Source of the DNA: ZC4RG35 sp964571765
GTDB taxonomy: Bacteria; Actinomycetota; Acidimicrobiia; Spongiisociales; ZC4RG35
DNA: 29,382 nucleotides
Direction: 5' to 3'
Assembly: GCA_964571765.1 (NCBI GenBank)
Contig: CAZNDH010000024.1
Span: 1-29,382 of the forward strand
The position numbers and the translations under genes are program-made. Position 1 is the first letter of the stretch, and each line of letters begins with the position of its first letter. Positions 15,007 to 22,974 of this stretch are shown one piece after another. Under the pieces are notes generated by a model. The model had not been told where the DNA came from. It searched no databases and saw only the letters and a program-made list of their open reading frames with translations.

Positions 15007-16247
15007 GACCACCATCGGTCGCCGGAGGTCACCACCTCGCCGGTCACCGCCGACTCGACACAGTCGGCAAGCGACCCGAGAGCCACGGTGACCCCGAGAT
15101 TGGCCGGAGCGTAGAAGGCCAGTTTCCCCGAGTTGGTCATCAGGTCACCGGTCACATCCCCCATGATCGGGGTGATGTAGGTGCAGGTGTCGGTGACCAG
15201 GACCACCCCGGCCCCTTCGATCACTTCCACCAGGCGGTCCTCTTCGGCCCTGGCGAGGACATGGCGCGAGGTGTTGGCGTAGAAAGGAACCTTCATCCTT
15301 CGACCCGAGACCAGCCGTGCTAGCTCTGAGAGCTCGGAGAGTGACATGTGGGGCGTGCCCACGCTCACCGCCCCCAGGGTCCCCTCCCCGGTGGCCAGCT
15401 CCTCACGGGCCTTTCGTAATTGTCCCAGACCCAGCTTCGCGCTGGACCGGCGGGCCCCTCCGGTGGCGGTCTCGAGGTCGGGGGCCTCGGGGGTGACTCC
15501 CACCGCATGAAACATGGCCAGGCTCCCCGAGGAGGCGGCAGCCGCCCCCAAGCCCTTCAACCGGTCTTCCGAAGCCCTCTCATCCAGGCCCACGAGCACC
15601 GGGACCCGGTTGCCCACCAGCTTCCCCACGGTGTGCCCGATGAGCACGTAGGCCAACTCGTCGTCGAGCACCGGGTCGGGCACCTCCACCTCGATCACCA
15701 GCCTGGCGTGTCTTCCCTGGTCGGTGTGCAGGCCGGTGTAGGGGGCGCGGCCGGTGAGGGCACAGCAGATGTCGAGGAAATCCCCGTAGCGGTTGGTGCG
15801 GGCTCCCAACACCGAGTTGGCGAACACGATGGCATTGGACTCCCCCCAGGCGACCTGCTCCCCCACCTCGGGGCGCCCGGGGAGCTGGTATGGGGCACAG
15901 GTCCACGTCGGCCGGCAACCCAGGTCGACGTAGGCGTCCATGAGTCGCCTCGCCAGGACGGCGGTCTCTGGGTCGCCTCGGTACAGGTCGGGATGGATCA
16001 GGTCGAGCGAAGACACGTTGAGTGTGGTAGGGACGGCCACCTCACCCCCACCGTCGACCAGGGTGAGGGCGAAGTCCAGACCGGCGGTACCGTGGTAGAG
16101 GCACCCGTCGATGTGGGCGCCGGTGACATCGATCAGATGGGAGGCCTCCTCGGAGCGACCGACTGCGAGAAGTATCTCCATGGAGAGACGCGCTGCCTCG
16201 CCGTGGTCACCGGAAAGGACGGCCCGATCCTCGCTCGAAAGGTCCAC
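15003..16247 (-). CDS. aconitase X catalytic (large) subunit, DUF521
   Basis: This 414-residue AcnX catalytic subunit is a hydro-lyase of the aconitase superfamily. Family features: DLSSEDRAVLSGDHGEAARL at the start, AHIDGCLYHGTAGLDF, WTCAPYQLPGRP, ESNAIVFANSVLGARTNR, DICCALTGRAPYTG, VSVGTPHMS and VTDTCTYITPIMGD; the Cys residues in DGC, TCA, CCA and DTC are candidates for Fe-S or substrate contacts. Known AcnX enzymes are cis-3-hydroxy-L-proline dehydratase (bacteria) and phosphomevalonate dehydratase (archaea). No proline-metabolism or mevalonate gene is nearby, so the substrate is open. GTG at 16247 lies 10 bases after the rnhB stop; no clear SD, the N-terminus matches the family. Confidence 0.9.
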   Translation of the reverse strand: MDLSSEDRAVLSGDHGEAARLSMEILLAVGRSEEASHLIDVTGAHIDGCLYHGTAGLDFALTLVDGGGEVAVPTTLNVSSLDLIHPDLYRGDPETAVLARRLMDAYVDLGCRPTWTCAPYQLPGRPEVGEQVAWGESNAIVFANSVLGARTNRYGDFLDICCALTGRAPYTGLHTDQGRHARLVIEVEVPDPVLDDELAYVLIGHTVGKLVGNRVPVLVGLDERASEDRLKGLGAAAASSGSLAMFHAVGVTPEAPDLETATGGARRSSAKLGLGQLRKAREELATGEGTLGAVSVGTPHMSLSELSELARLVSGRRMKVPFYANTSRHVLARAEEDRLVEVIEGAGVVLVTDTCTYITPIMGDVTGDLMTNSGKLAFYAPANLGVTVALGSLADCVESAVTGEVVTSGDRWWS

Positions 16248-16257
16248 GGCCGCGGTG

Positions 16258-16962
16258 TCAGGCCCCGAAGGGGAGCACGAGCTGGGGGTCGGGTCGCAAG
16301 TGGCGCTCTACCCCGTTCCACATCAGGTGATCCATGAATACCCAGGAGCGCCGGTGGATCGCCGAAGGCCCCAGCGCCTGGAGTGCTGCCTTGTGGATCG
16401 GGCAGGGATACCCCTTGTTGGCCTCGAAGTTGTACGCCGGGTACTGGCTGGCAACCTCCCGCATCATCCGGTCCCGGGTCACCTTTGCCAGGATCGACGC
16501 CGAGGCGATGGAGAGGGAGGTCTGGTCGCCCCTGACGATGCGGTGGGCCCCACCCACGAAATCCCAATTGCCGTCGACCAACACCTCTTCGGGGTCCATC
16601 CCCAGGCCTTCGAGGGCGCGACGGGCCGCCAACCGCTGTGCCTCGGACATTCCCAGGCGGTCACACTCCTCGGCGGTGGCGTGTCCCACCGACCAGAGCT
16701 GGCACCATCCGGCGACCCGGTCGAACAGTGCCTCTCGCTCCTCCTCATTGAGCAGCTTGGAGTCCCGCACCTTGTAGACCCGTCGGTCCCGGGGAACCAC
16801 CGCGGCACCTACGGTCAGCGGACCCGCCCAAGAGCCCCGCCCCACTTCGTCGACACCAACGACGACCTGGGTCCCCCTTTCCCACAGGGCCCTCTCCACC
16901 TCCAGGCCAGGTGAACGACGTCTCAGGCTGGGTCGCAGCTTGGGTGCGGTGCCTTGGGTCAT
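16258..16962 (-). CDS. rnhB: ribonuclease HII
   Basis: A 234-residue RNase HII, which nicks at ribonucleotides in DNA and degrades RNA in RNA-DNA hybrids. The four acidic catalytic residues are visible: Asp38 and Glu39 in VVGVDEVGRGSWAGP, Asp130 in VLVDGN and Asp146 in VRGDQTSLSIASASILAKV. A C-terminal HLRPDPQLVLPF replaces the usual tail. Start: ATG at 16962. A TTG at 17004 would overlap the yqgE stop (TTGA) in the style of other genes here, but adds 14 residues not typical of the family. It stands between yqgE and acnX on the same strand. In many actinobacteria rnhB follows lepB and rplS; that context is absent here. Confidence 0.94.
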   Translation of the reverse strand: MTQGTAPKLRPSLRRRSPGLEVERALWERGTQVVVGVDEVGRGSWAGPLTVGAAVVPRDRRVYKVRDSKLLNEEEREALFDRVAGWCQLWSVGHATAEECDRLGMSEAQRLAARRALEGLGMDPEEVLVDGNWDFVGGAHRIVRGDQTSLSIASASILAKVTRDRMMREVASQYPAYNFEANKGYPCPIHKAALQALGPSAIHRRSWVFMDHLMWNGVERHLRPDPQLVLPFGA

Positions 16963-17000
16963 CTCCGCAGAGTAGATGGGCAACGGGCCGTCGCTACGTC

Positions 17001-17546
17001 TCAATTGAGCGAGGGGTCATCGGGGAAGGTGGAGACAACCGAGAGCAGGCCACTCTGGCGGCGGAGCACCTTCCTCCACAGGGTCTCGGGCTCGGCGAAG
17101 GGGTCGTCGGGGGCAGCGGGGACCACGAACCAGGAGCCGGTGGACAGCTCGTCTTCCAGCTGTCCGGCCGACCACCCCGAGTACCCGGAGTACACCTTGA
17201 TCCTCGGGGAGTCGTCGTCGGGATCCTGGCTCAAGTCGACCAGCCCGAGACCTGCCACCCCGGCGTACATCCCGGATGAGGTGAGGCCCAGGCCTATGGC
17301 CACCTCGGGCTCGACCGGGCCCCCGTAGTGCACCATGCCTGGAGGCGTCAGATAGTCGGTCCAGGCGGGCAGATAGCCCTCCGCTTTTTCGGTGGTGACC
17401 CGGTTGAGCACCAGGCCCAGGGTGCCTTCCTCGTCGTGCTGGACGATGAGGACCACCGCCCGGTAGAAATTGGGATCGATCAGCCGGGGCGTGGCCACCA
17501 GGAGCTTCCCGGTCAACGGCGACGTCACCACGACATCGTGCCACAC
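17001..17546 (-). CDS. yqgE: YqgE/AlgH family protein (DUF179)
   Basis: A 181-residue DUF179 protein: LTGKLLVATPRLIDPNFYRAV at the N-terminus, LIVQHDEEGTLGLVLNR, VHYGGPVEP, KVYSGYSGWSAGQLEDEL and WFVVPAAPDDPF. The biochemical role of this widespread family is not established. The annotated GTG at 17546 may be too early: GTG at 17528 (giving MTSPLTGKLL) matches the family start better and has CACGAT six bases upstream. It heads the minus-strand run yqgE, rnhB, acnX large, acnX small, and is divergent from the adenosine deaminase gene with 36 bases between. Confidence 0.88.
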   Translation of the reverse strand: MWHDVVVTSPLTGKLLVATPRLIDPNFYRAVVLIVQHDEEGTLGLVLNRVTTEKAEGYLPAWTDYLTPPGMVHYGGPVEPEVAIGLGLTSSGMYAGVAGLGLVDLSQDPDDDSPRIKVYSGYSGWSAGQLEDELSTGSWFVVPAAPDDPFAEPETLWRKVLRRQSGLLSVVSTFPDDPSLN

Positions 17547-17569
17547 CGGGGAGCACAGGCGCGCACCGC

Positions 17570-17585
17570 TACGCTTCCGGGCGTG
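17570..17585 (+). promoter_or_regulatory. leaderless promoter of the adenosine deaminase gene
   Basis: TACGCT (17570-17575) is followed by seven bases and the GTG at 17583, without an SD. The spacing places the expected transcription start on the start codon. Confidence 0.5.
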
Positions 17586-18653
17586 TCCCTGCCCTCGGTC
17601 CTAATCCACGACCACCTGGACGGGGGGCTCAGAGCGGAAACCATCCTCGAACTCGCAGACTCGGTCGGATACACCGAGCTCCCCGCCTCCGACCCCGAAT
17701 CACTCGCCGCCTGGTTCGACCAGTCCAATGCGGGGTCGTTGGAGCGGTACCTCGACTCGTTCCGCCACACCATCGGGGTGATGCAGGACCGGAACGGGCT
17801 GGAGCGGGTTGCCTATGAGGCGGTGATCGACCTCGCCACCGATGGCGTGGTCTATGCCGAGATCCGGTTCTGTCCCGACTTGCACACCGGGAAGGGGCTC
17901 CATCCTGGAGAAGTCATCGAGGCGGTCAGCGGGGGGATGAGCCGGGGTGCCGCCGAGACCGGGTTGGAGTGGGGCCTCATCGTCGACGGCATGCGTCAGG
18001 GTGACCGCACCTTCGAGATGGCCCGCCTCGCCGTATCCAGCCGGGACCTCGGTGTGGTCGGATTCGATCTGGCCGGGCCTGAGACAGGCCATCCTCCTTC
18101 GGATCACCTCGCCGCCTGCCGCCACGTCCGGGAATCGGGCCTTCGTCTCACCATCCACGCCGGTGAGGCCGCCGGTCGCCATGGACCCGCCTACATCGCC
18201 GAGGCCATGGACCGATGTGGCGCCGAACGGATCGGCCACGGGGTTGAGTTGATCGCAGACTGTTTGGTGCGCGACGGTGATGTGGTCGAAGTGGGGCCGG
18301 TGGCCAGTCGAGTGCGCGACCGTCAGATCCCCCTGGAAATGTGCCCATCCTCCAACTTGGCCACCGGGGGCCTCGCCCCCGAGGAGCACCCCCTGGGCAC
18401 CCTTCACCGGGCGGGGTTCAATGTCACAATCAGCACCGACAATCGTCTGATGAGCAACACGTCGATGTCGGCCGAGTTCGAATTTGTCCGGCGGTACCAT
18501 GACTTCGAGCTCGCCGACCTGGCTCTGGTCACTCGCCGGAGCCTGGCCGCCGCCTTCTGTGACCACCCCACCAAGGTGAGGATCTGGGACGAGGTGATCG
18601 CCCCGACCTACCGCGATGCTGGTGTGCCCCTCACCGCCTGGCGGTCACCATGA
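17583..18653 (+). CDS. add: adenosine deaminase
   Basis: A 356-residue zinc amidohydrolase that turns adenosine (and deoxyadenosine) into inosine. Metal ligands His9 and His11 in LIHDHLDGG, His192 with catalytic Glu195 in IHAGEA, His219 in RIGHG and Asp286 in STDNRLMSNTSMS are all present, as is CPSSNLATG. The TDNRLM variant of the TDDP motif is the usual form in actinobacteria, as far as I recall. GTG at 17583 starts just before the HxH motif, as expected, and has a TACGCT box seven bases upstream; the frame stays open upstream but runs through yqgE on the other strand. The product hypoxanthine/inosine could feed Hpt (23608-24174). Threonine dehydrogenase follows by ATGA overlap. Confidence 0.94.
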   Translation: MSLPSVLIHDHLDGGLRAETILELADSVGYTELPASDPESLAAWFDQSNAGSLERYLDSFRHTIGVMQDRNGLERVAYEAVIDLATDGVVYAEIRFCPDLHTGKGLHPGEVIEAVSGGMSRGAAETGLEWGLIVDGMRQGDRTFEMARLAVSSRDLGVVGFDLAGPETGHPPSDHLAACRHVRESGLRLTIHAGEAAGRHGPAYIAEAMDRCGAERIGHGVELIADCLVRDGDVVEVGPVASRVRDRQIPLEMCPSSNLATGGLAPEEHPLGTLHRAGFNVTISTDNRLMSNTSMSAEFEFVRRYHDFELADLALVTRRSLAAAFCDHPTKVRIWDEVIAPTYRDAGVPLTAWRSP

Positions 18654-19678
18654 GGGCTCTTGTCAAGTATCCCGACGAGGTCGGCCTCCGCATCGAGGAG
18701 GTTCCGATCCCCGAGCCGGGACCAGACCAGGTCCTCATTCGTGTCGACTCCACAGGGATCTGCGGCACCGACCTCCACATCTACCAGTGGGACGAGTGGG
18801 CCAGGTCCAACGTCCCCGCCCCGATGATCGTCGGCCACGAGTTCTCCGGACACATCGCCGCATTCGGGTCCAACGTCTCAGGGTTCACCGAGGGTGAGTT
18901 GGTCGGCGCCGAGGGACATGTGGTCTGCGGCCACTGCCGCAACTGCCTCGCCGGCCGACGTCATCTCTGCCAGGAGCCCCGTGGGATCGGGGTAAACATC
19001 CCCGGGGCCTTCGCCGACTACCTGGTGGTTCCCAAAGGGAACGTCTGGCGCCACCTCGACGGCCTCGACCCCGAGATCGCTGCCCTGTTCGACCCGTTCG
19101 GCAACGCGGTGCACACCGCGCTCAAATTCCCCGTCCTGGGTGAGGACGTGCTGATCACCGGAGCGGGTCCCATTGGGTTGATGGCATGTGCGGTGGTGTC
19201 CCACGCCGGTGCCCGCAACGTGGTGGTCACCGATGTCAACCGGTATCGCCTCGACCTCGCCATGAAGATGGGCGCCGACCGTGCCGTCGACCCCCGCACC
19301 GAGGACCTGGTCTCGGTCCAAGAGGAGCTGGGGATGACCGAGGGCTTCGACGTCGCCCTGGAGATGTCGGGCAACCCCGAGGCGATGGGCGATATCATCG
19401 CCAACACCATCCACGGTGCCAACGTCGCCCTCCTCGGCATACCCGGCGAGCCCTTCCCCATCGACTGGTCGACAGTGATCTTCAACATGCTCACCATCAA
19501 AGGGGTCTACGGCAGGGAGATGTACGACACCTGGTACAAGATGAACGTCCTCATCGAGTCGGGTATCGACCTGAGCCCGGTGATCAGCCACCGCTTCCCC
19601 GCCGAGCGGTTCGAAGAAGCCTTCGCCGCCCTTCAGGGCGGGGAATCGGCCAAGGTGATGCTCCGCTGGGCCCTCTAG
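18650..19678 (+). CDS. tdh: L-threonine 3-dehydrogenase
   Basis: A 342-residue zinc-dependent medium-chain dehydrogenase. Catalytic zinc site: Cys38 in GICGTDLHIY and His63-Glu64 in VGHEFSGH; structural zinc site: Cys93, Cys96, Cys99, Cys107; NAD-binding GAGPIGLMA near 167-178. The DLHIYQWDEWA segment and FDPFGNAVHTAL are typical of Tdh. It oxidises L-threonine to 2-amino-3-ketobutyrate, which is normally split by Kbl to glycine and acetyl-CoA; kbl is not in the window, but glycine would feed the cleavage system genes further right. ATG at 18650 overlaps the add stop by four bases. Its stop codon shares CTAG with the stop of the convergent gene. Confidence 0.93.
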   Translation: MRALVKYPDEVGLRIEEVPIPEPGPDQVLIRVDSTGICGTDLHIYQWDEWARSNVPAPMIVGHEFSGHIAAFGSNVSGFTEGELVGAEGHVVCGHCRNCLAGRRHLCQEPRGIGVNIPGAFADYLVVPKGNVWRHLDGLDPEIAALFDPFGNAVHTALKFPVLGEDVLITGAGPIGLMACAVVSHAGARNVVVTDVNRYRLDLAMKMGADRAVDPRTEDLVSVQEELGMTEGFDVALEMSGNPEAMGDIIANTIHGANVALLGIPGEPFPIDWSTVIFNMLTIKGVYGREMYDTWYKMNVLIESGIDLSPVISHRFPAERFEEAFAALQGGESAKVMLRWAL

Positions 19679-20505
19679 GCCAGAGGCGATTCCGAGGCCA
19701 ACCGAGCCTCGATCCATTGCACTATGTCGGCCACGACCTCAGGACCTTCCGGCTCGTTGAGGATCTCATGCCTCAGCTGGGGGTACAGCCGGCGCTCGAA
19801 ACCGGGTAGCTCACCAAGCGGGGCGGTCGACTGGGGCGACACCAGCGTGTCGAGACCACCATGGGCGACCAGCACGGGCAGCTCGATGGTGCCCGCCCCC
19901 GTGCGCGCCCGCTCCATCGCCCCGAAGAACTCGACCCCGAAGCGGGGCGTCCCCTTGGTATGGACCAGGGGGTCGGAGAAGTAGGCATCACCAACCTCCG
20001 GGTCGCGGGAGAGCTGCCAGGGCTTGATCTCCTGGGCTATCGGCAATGTCGGGGTGATTCGGGCAAGCAGCGTCGCCGCCAGTCTCTGCCGTCTGGCCCC
20101 GGCGGCCAGGGCCGGAGCCGATACCACCAACATGTCCGGTGGGGTTCGTCCATCGATGACGTAGTCGAGGGCCAGGGTGCCACCCATGGAGTGGCCCATC
20201 AGGACCAGTGGGCGGTCGTTGGCGCCAAGCTCGACGACATGTCTCTCGACCTGGTCGAGGAACCGGCCCCAGTCGTCGATGTCGACCCGGCGCCCACCAC
20301 TCCCTCCATGGCCGATGAGGTCGAAAGACCGGACATGGATCCCTGCCTTGGCAAGGAGCTCGCCGGTGCGCTCGTACCGTCCTGAGTGCTCGCCGATGCC
20401 GTGGAGGAGCACCAGGTCCGCCATCGGCTCACTCTCAGGCTCCCAGTCGCGGACCAGCTCGATCCCGATGTCGGGAGAAGGACGCGGCACCGCGGCGCTG
20501 CTCAT
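19675..20505 (-). CDS. monoacylglycerol-lipase-like alpha/beta hydrolase
   Basis: A 276-residue serine hydrolase of the Hydrolase_4 (monoacylglycerol lipase/lysophospholipase) type. Signature LLHGIGEHSGRYE (33-45), FDLIGHGGSGGRR, nucleophile Ser106 in GHSMGGT, acid in HGGLDTLVSP, and His in LRHEILNEPE. No signal peptide, so likely cytoplasmic; it would release fatty acid from monoacylglycerol or a lysolipid. ATG at 20505 overlaps the stop of the upstream PPOX gene (ATGA); last gene of the long minus-strand run. Stop shared with tdh across strands (four-base overlap). Confidence 0.92.
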   Translation of the reverse strand: MSSAAVPRPSPDIGIELVRDWEPESEPMADLVLLHGIGEHSGRYERTGELLAKAGIHVRSFDLIGHGGSGGRRVDIDDWGRFLDQVERHVVELGANDRPLVLMGHSMGGTLALDYVIDGRTPPDMLVVSAPALAAGARRQRLAATLLARITPTLPIAQEIKPWQLSRDPEVGDAYFSDPLVHTKGTPRFGVEFFGAMERARTGAGTIELPVLVAHGGLDTLVSPQSTAPLGELPGFERRLYPQLRHEILNEPEGPEVVADIVQWIEARLASESPLA

Positions 20506-21020
20506 CGGGTGGCGATCCTAGGGGCGAACGAGAATCGGGTCAGGTCGGAGGGGAAAGCCGACCAGGCGAGCGCCCGCTTCGGAGCGAGGACCCGCATGCC
20601 CCCGGCGATCTCGTCCGACCAGGCATCGGGTCCCGGGGCGTATTCCGGTCCATACTTGCGACCGTATTCGGCGGCGAGCCTCGAGCCGAGATCGCCGGTG
20701 ACCGAAGAGGACGCTCGTGACAACCCCTCGACGATTACCACCCGCTCACCGCTCTCGAGATGGAGGACACACCCCGGATTCGACTCGACGTTGCGCACAT
20801 GTCGAGTCTCGGGTGATCCGTCGTACCAAAAGGCGCCGTCGAGCCACACCCCCCAACGGGGAACCACGTGGGGTCGACCATCGGGCCTGGTGGTGGACAG
20901 CCAGTAATGGCGCGACTCGGTGAGCCATCCCTCTACCAGCGACCAGTCCAGGTGGCGAGGTGGGGCGGGAATGTACCCCTCGGGGAGTTCGGGGGTGTCG
21001 ACGATGGTGGGCCGGGTCAT
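20502..21020 (-). CDS. pyridoxamine 5'-phosphate oxidase-fold protein
   Basis: A 172-residue split-barrel protein: HYWLSTTRPDGRPHVVPRWG (about 36-55), FWYDGSPETRHVRNVESNP, CVLHLESGERVVIVEG. This is the general FMN/F420-binding PPOX fold; actinobacterial members include F420-dependent reductases, haem-binding proteins and true PNPOx, and I cannot choose among them. The first 20 residues (VDTPELPEGYIPAPP) look extended. ATG at 21020 overlaps the gcvT stop by four bases; an in-frame start 39 bases earlier lies inside gcvT and is unlikely. The next gene (lipase-like) again starts in the stop codon, so gcvT, this gene and the lipase form one coupled chain. Confidence 0.84.
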   Translation of the reverse strand: MTRPTIVDTPELPEGYIPAPPRHLDWSLVEGWLTESRHYWLSTTRPDGRPHVVPRWGVWLDGAFWYDGSPETRHVRNVESNPGCVLHLESGERVVIVEGLSRASSSVTGDLGSRLAAEYGRKYGPEYAPGPDAWSDEIAGGMRVLAPKRALAWSAFPSDLTRFSFAPRIATR

Positions 21021-22060
21021 CTGTGAAACGGCGGCTTGGCGATCCTGGCGGGGACCCATCGGGCGCGGATCTCCACCTCGATGGTGTCGTCGACCGCCGG
21101 CGGCGGAGAAACGTAGCCCAACCCAATGCCGGTTCCCAGCATCGGGCTGATGTTGCCCGAAGTGACCGTCCCCTCGCCACCGGAGCCGGTGCGGAGGCGG
21201 TGACCGTGGCGAGGCACCCCCCGGTCATCGAGGATGAAGCCCACCCGGGCCCGGGAGACCCCCTCCTCCTTTTGGCGCATCAGCGCCTCCCGCCCGACGA
21301 ACTCGTGTTCCCAGGAAACGGCAAACCCCAGCCCTGCCTCCAGCGGGGTGGTGGTCTCGTCGATGTCCTCACCCCAAAGGCTGAGGCCGGCCTCGAGACG
21401 TAGGGTGTCCCGCGCACCCAGACCTGCAGGGGTCACCCCAGCCCCGGCGAGAGCATCGACAAAGTCCAGAGCCGTCTCGGGTTGGAGGCAGATCTCGGCC
21501 CCGGGTTCACCGGTGTACCCGGTGCCGGCCATCTCCACCCGGGAGCCATGCCACTCCACCGAGGAGCTTCTCATGCGGGATGAAACCGATCCAAGGATGG
21601 ATTCGACGGCGGCGGGCGCCTCGGGGCCCTGGACTGCCAACATCACGGTGTGCTCCCGGAGGTCATGGACCTCCACATCCGGCTCGGTGCCAAACACGGC
21701 CATCACCCGCCGGTGGTTGGCCGCATTGGGCATCACCCAGAACCGCCCCTGTGTCCGCCACCACACGATCAGGTCGTCGATGATCCCCCCCTGGTCGTTG
21801 AGGATCATCGTGTACTGGCATCTCCCCGGACCGATGCGCCCGAGGTCGTTGCACAGCAGGCGTCGCAGGGCCCCGGTGGTGCCGTCACCGATCAGCGAGA
21901 ACCGCCCCAGATGGCTCACGTCGAACCATCCTGCCGAGTGGCGAACGGCCTGGTGTTCGGAGATCACCGAGCCATAGCGGACCGGCATCTCCCAATCGCC
22001 GAAGTCGGTGAACCTGGCTCCGAGTTCCAGGTGCTTGTCATGGAGGGGGGATCGATTCAT
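21017..22060 (-). CDS. gcvT: glycine cleavage system T protein (aminomethyltransferase)
   Basis: A 347-residue GcvT. N-terminal LHDKHLELGARFTDFGDWEMP, FDVSHLGRF, CQYTMILNDQGGIIDD with Asp96 (the catalytic Asp of the family), LAVQGPEAP, GTGYTGEPGAEI, GLGARDTLRLEAGLSLWGED and a C-terminal ARIAKPPFHR match authentic GcvT rather than YgfZ. It passes the methylene group from the aminomethyl-lipoyl arm of GcvH to tetrahydrofolate and frees ammonia. GcvH lies at 26444-26821 in the same strand run; the P and L proteins are not in the window. ATG at 22060 overlaps the stop of the preceding nuclease-like gene by four bases. Confidence 0.93.
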   Translation of the reverse strand: MNRSPLHDKHLELGARFTDFGDWEMPVRYGSVISEHQAVRHSAGWFDVSHLGRFSLIGDGTTGALRRLLCNDLGRIGPGRCQYTMILNDQGGIIDDLIVWWRTQGRFWVMPNAANHRRVMAVFGTEPDVEVHDLREHTVMLAVQGPEAPAAVESILGSVSSRMRSSSVEWHGSRVEMAGTGYTGEPGAEICLQPETALDFVDALAGAGVTPAGLGARDTLRLEAGLSLWGEDIDETTTPLEAGLGFAVSWEHEFVGREALMRQKEEGVSRARVGFILDDRGVPRHGHRLRTGSGGEGTVTSGNISPMLGTGIGLGYVSPPPAVDDTIEVEIRARWVPARIAKPPFHR

Positions 22061-22494
22061 CCGGTGAGACGCTCGCCCCGCTCCTCGAGCCGGATCACCT
22101 CTGGTGGGCCGGGCAGCCTGGTGGGAGCGACCACGTCCTCGAGGTGGTCGGGCTCCTCGAGCCCATACTTGATCACCAGGTGAAGGTAGTCACGCTGGTA
22201 GAACACCTTGCACTTGATGTCTGGGTGGATAGCCCTCAGTTGGCGCACCTTGCGGTTCTTCTTGGTCACCAGCTTCTGGTTCATCGTCGTGATCTCGATG
22301 TAGAGGTCGTCGTCGGGCAGGTAGAAGTCGGGGGTGAACCACTTGATGGGCTCGCCGTCCTCATCGAACTGGATGGGGAAGCTGCGCGGCTCGTACTGCC
22401 AGGCGACTCCGTAGAAGTCGAGGAGGAGAGCGAACTGCCGCTCACTGTTGTGAGCGAACTCGACTTGATACGCCGTGAGACGGTCGGTACTCAG
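22057..22494 (-). CDS. PD-(D/E)XK-like nuclease-fold protein, CTG start
   Basis: A 145-residue protein with a restriction-nuclease-like core. A Glu helix (SERQFALLLDFYG, Glu18) is followed by WQYEPRSFPI, FTPDFYLPDDD with Asp56 and YIEITTMNQK with Glu67, then a basic helix (KKNRKVRQLR). The usual ExK is ExT (Thr69), with Lys74 possibly substituting, so activity is uncertain. No ATG, GTG or TTG occurs in frame between the end of merR and a Met inside the core. The only candidate is CTG at 22494, which overlaps the merR stop (CTGA) and has AGGAG four bases upstream. Downstream gcvT overlaps by four bases. Function unknown; a DNA- or RNA-related role is inferred from the fold only. Confidence 0.72.
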   Translation of the reverse strand: MSTDRLTAYQVEFAHNSERQFALLLDFYGVAWQYEPRSFPIQFDEDGEPIKWFTPDFYLPDDDLYIEITTMNQKLVTKKNRKVRQLRAIHPDIKCKVFYQRDYLHLVIKYGLEEPDHLEDVVAPTRLPGPPEVIRLEERGERLTG

Positions 22495-22961
22495 TTGGCT
22501 CCTGCCTCGATCACCCCGGCGTAGTCTGCATCCTCTGGAAAGAGCTGATGAATAGCCCCCTGGACCTCGTCCTGGACCGGGCCGATGGCAATGCCGAACA
22601 CTCCTTGGCCCCGCCGAAAAACGTCGACCACCTCCTCCTCGGAGTGGGCGGCGTAGATGGTCTGCCCGTCGCTCAGTAGGGTGACGTCGGCCAGTGGCTG
22701 GTCGGAATCGAGCTGCTCCTTGAGGATCTCCACCGCCGAGCGGATCTTCTTCAGGCTCATCCCGGCGTCGAGGAGACGTTTTATCACTTTGAGCTGAACC
22801 ACGTCGCTGAACGAATAGAGACGCTGCGAGCCCGAGCCGCTGGCTTCCTGCAGCGAGGGGACCAGCAATTCGGTCCTCGCCCAGTAGTCGAGTTGGCGGT
22901 AGGTGATTCCCACCAACTTGCACACCTGGGGGGCACGATATCCCGACAATTGCTGTGTCAT
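22491..22961 (-). CDS. MerR-family regulator (second copy, Rv1830-like position)
   Basis: A 156-residue DNA-binding protein: winged helix YRAPQVCKLVGITYRQLDYW (8-27), RTELLVPSLQEASGSGSQRLYSFSDVVQLKVIKRLLDAGMSLKKI, then a dimerisation and effector region with no Cys cluster, so it does not look like a metal sensor. By position after a DUF151 gene it corresponds to the mycobacterial Rv1830 group. ATG at 22961 has GGAGG five bases upstream. A 14-base palindrome, TTACAC-CA-GTGTAA (22975-22988), overlaps a TACACT -10 box just upstream, which suggests autoregulation. The nuclease-like gene starts inside its stop codon. Confidence 0.9.
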   Translation of the reverse strand: MTQQLSGYRAPQVCKLVGITYRQLDYWARTELLVPSLQEASGSGSQRLYSFSDVVQLKVIKRLLDAGMSLKKIRSAVEILKEQLDSDQPLADVTLLSDGQTIYAAHSEEEVVDVFRRGQGVFGIAIGPVQDEVQGAIHQLFPEDADYAGVIEAGAN

Positions 22962-22974
22962 CGACTCCTCCGGC

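Noticed and set aside
17328..17582. N-terminal extension of adenosine deaminase
   Set aside because: It lies over yqgE on the other strand and precedes the HxH motif that normally begins the protein; GTG 17583 with the TACGCT box is better.
22495..22923. Upstream extension of the nuclease-like gene starting at an ATG inside merR
   Set aside because: The translated extension is a low-complexity Arg/Gly/Pro shadow of merR, so the ATG at 22923 was not accepted as the start.
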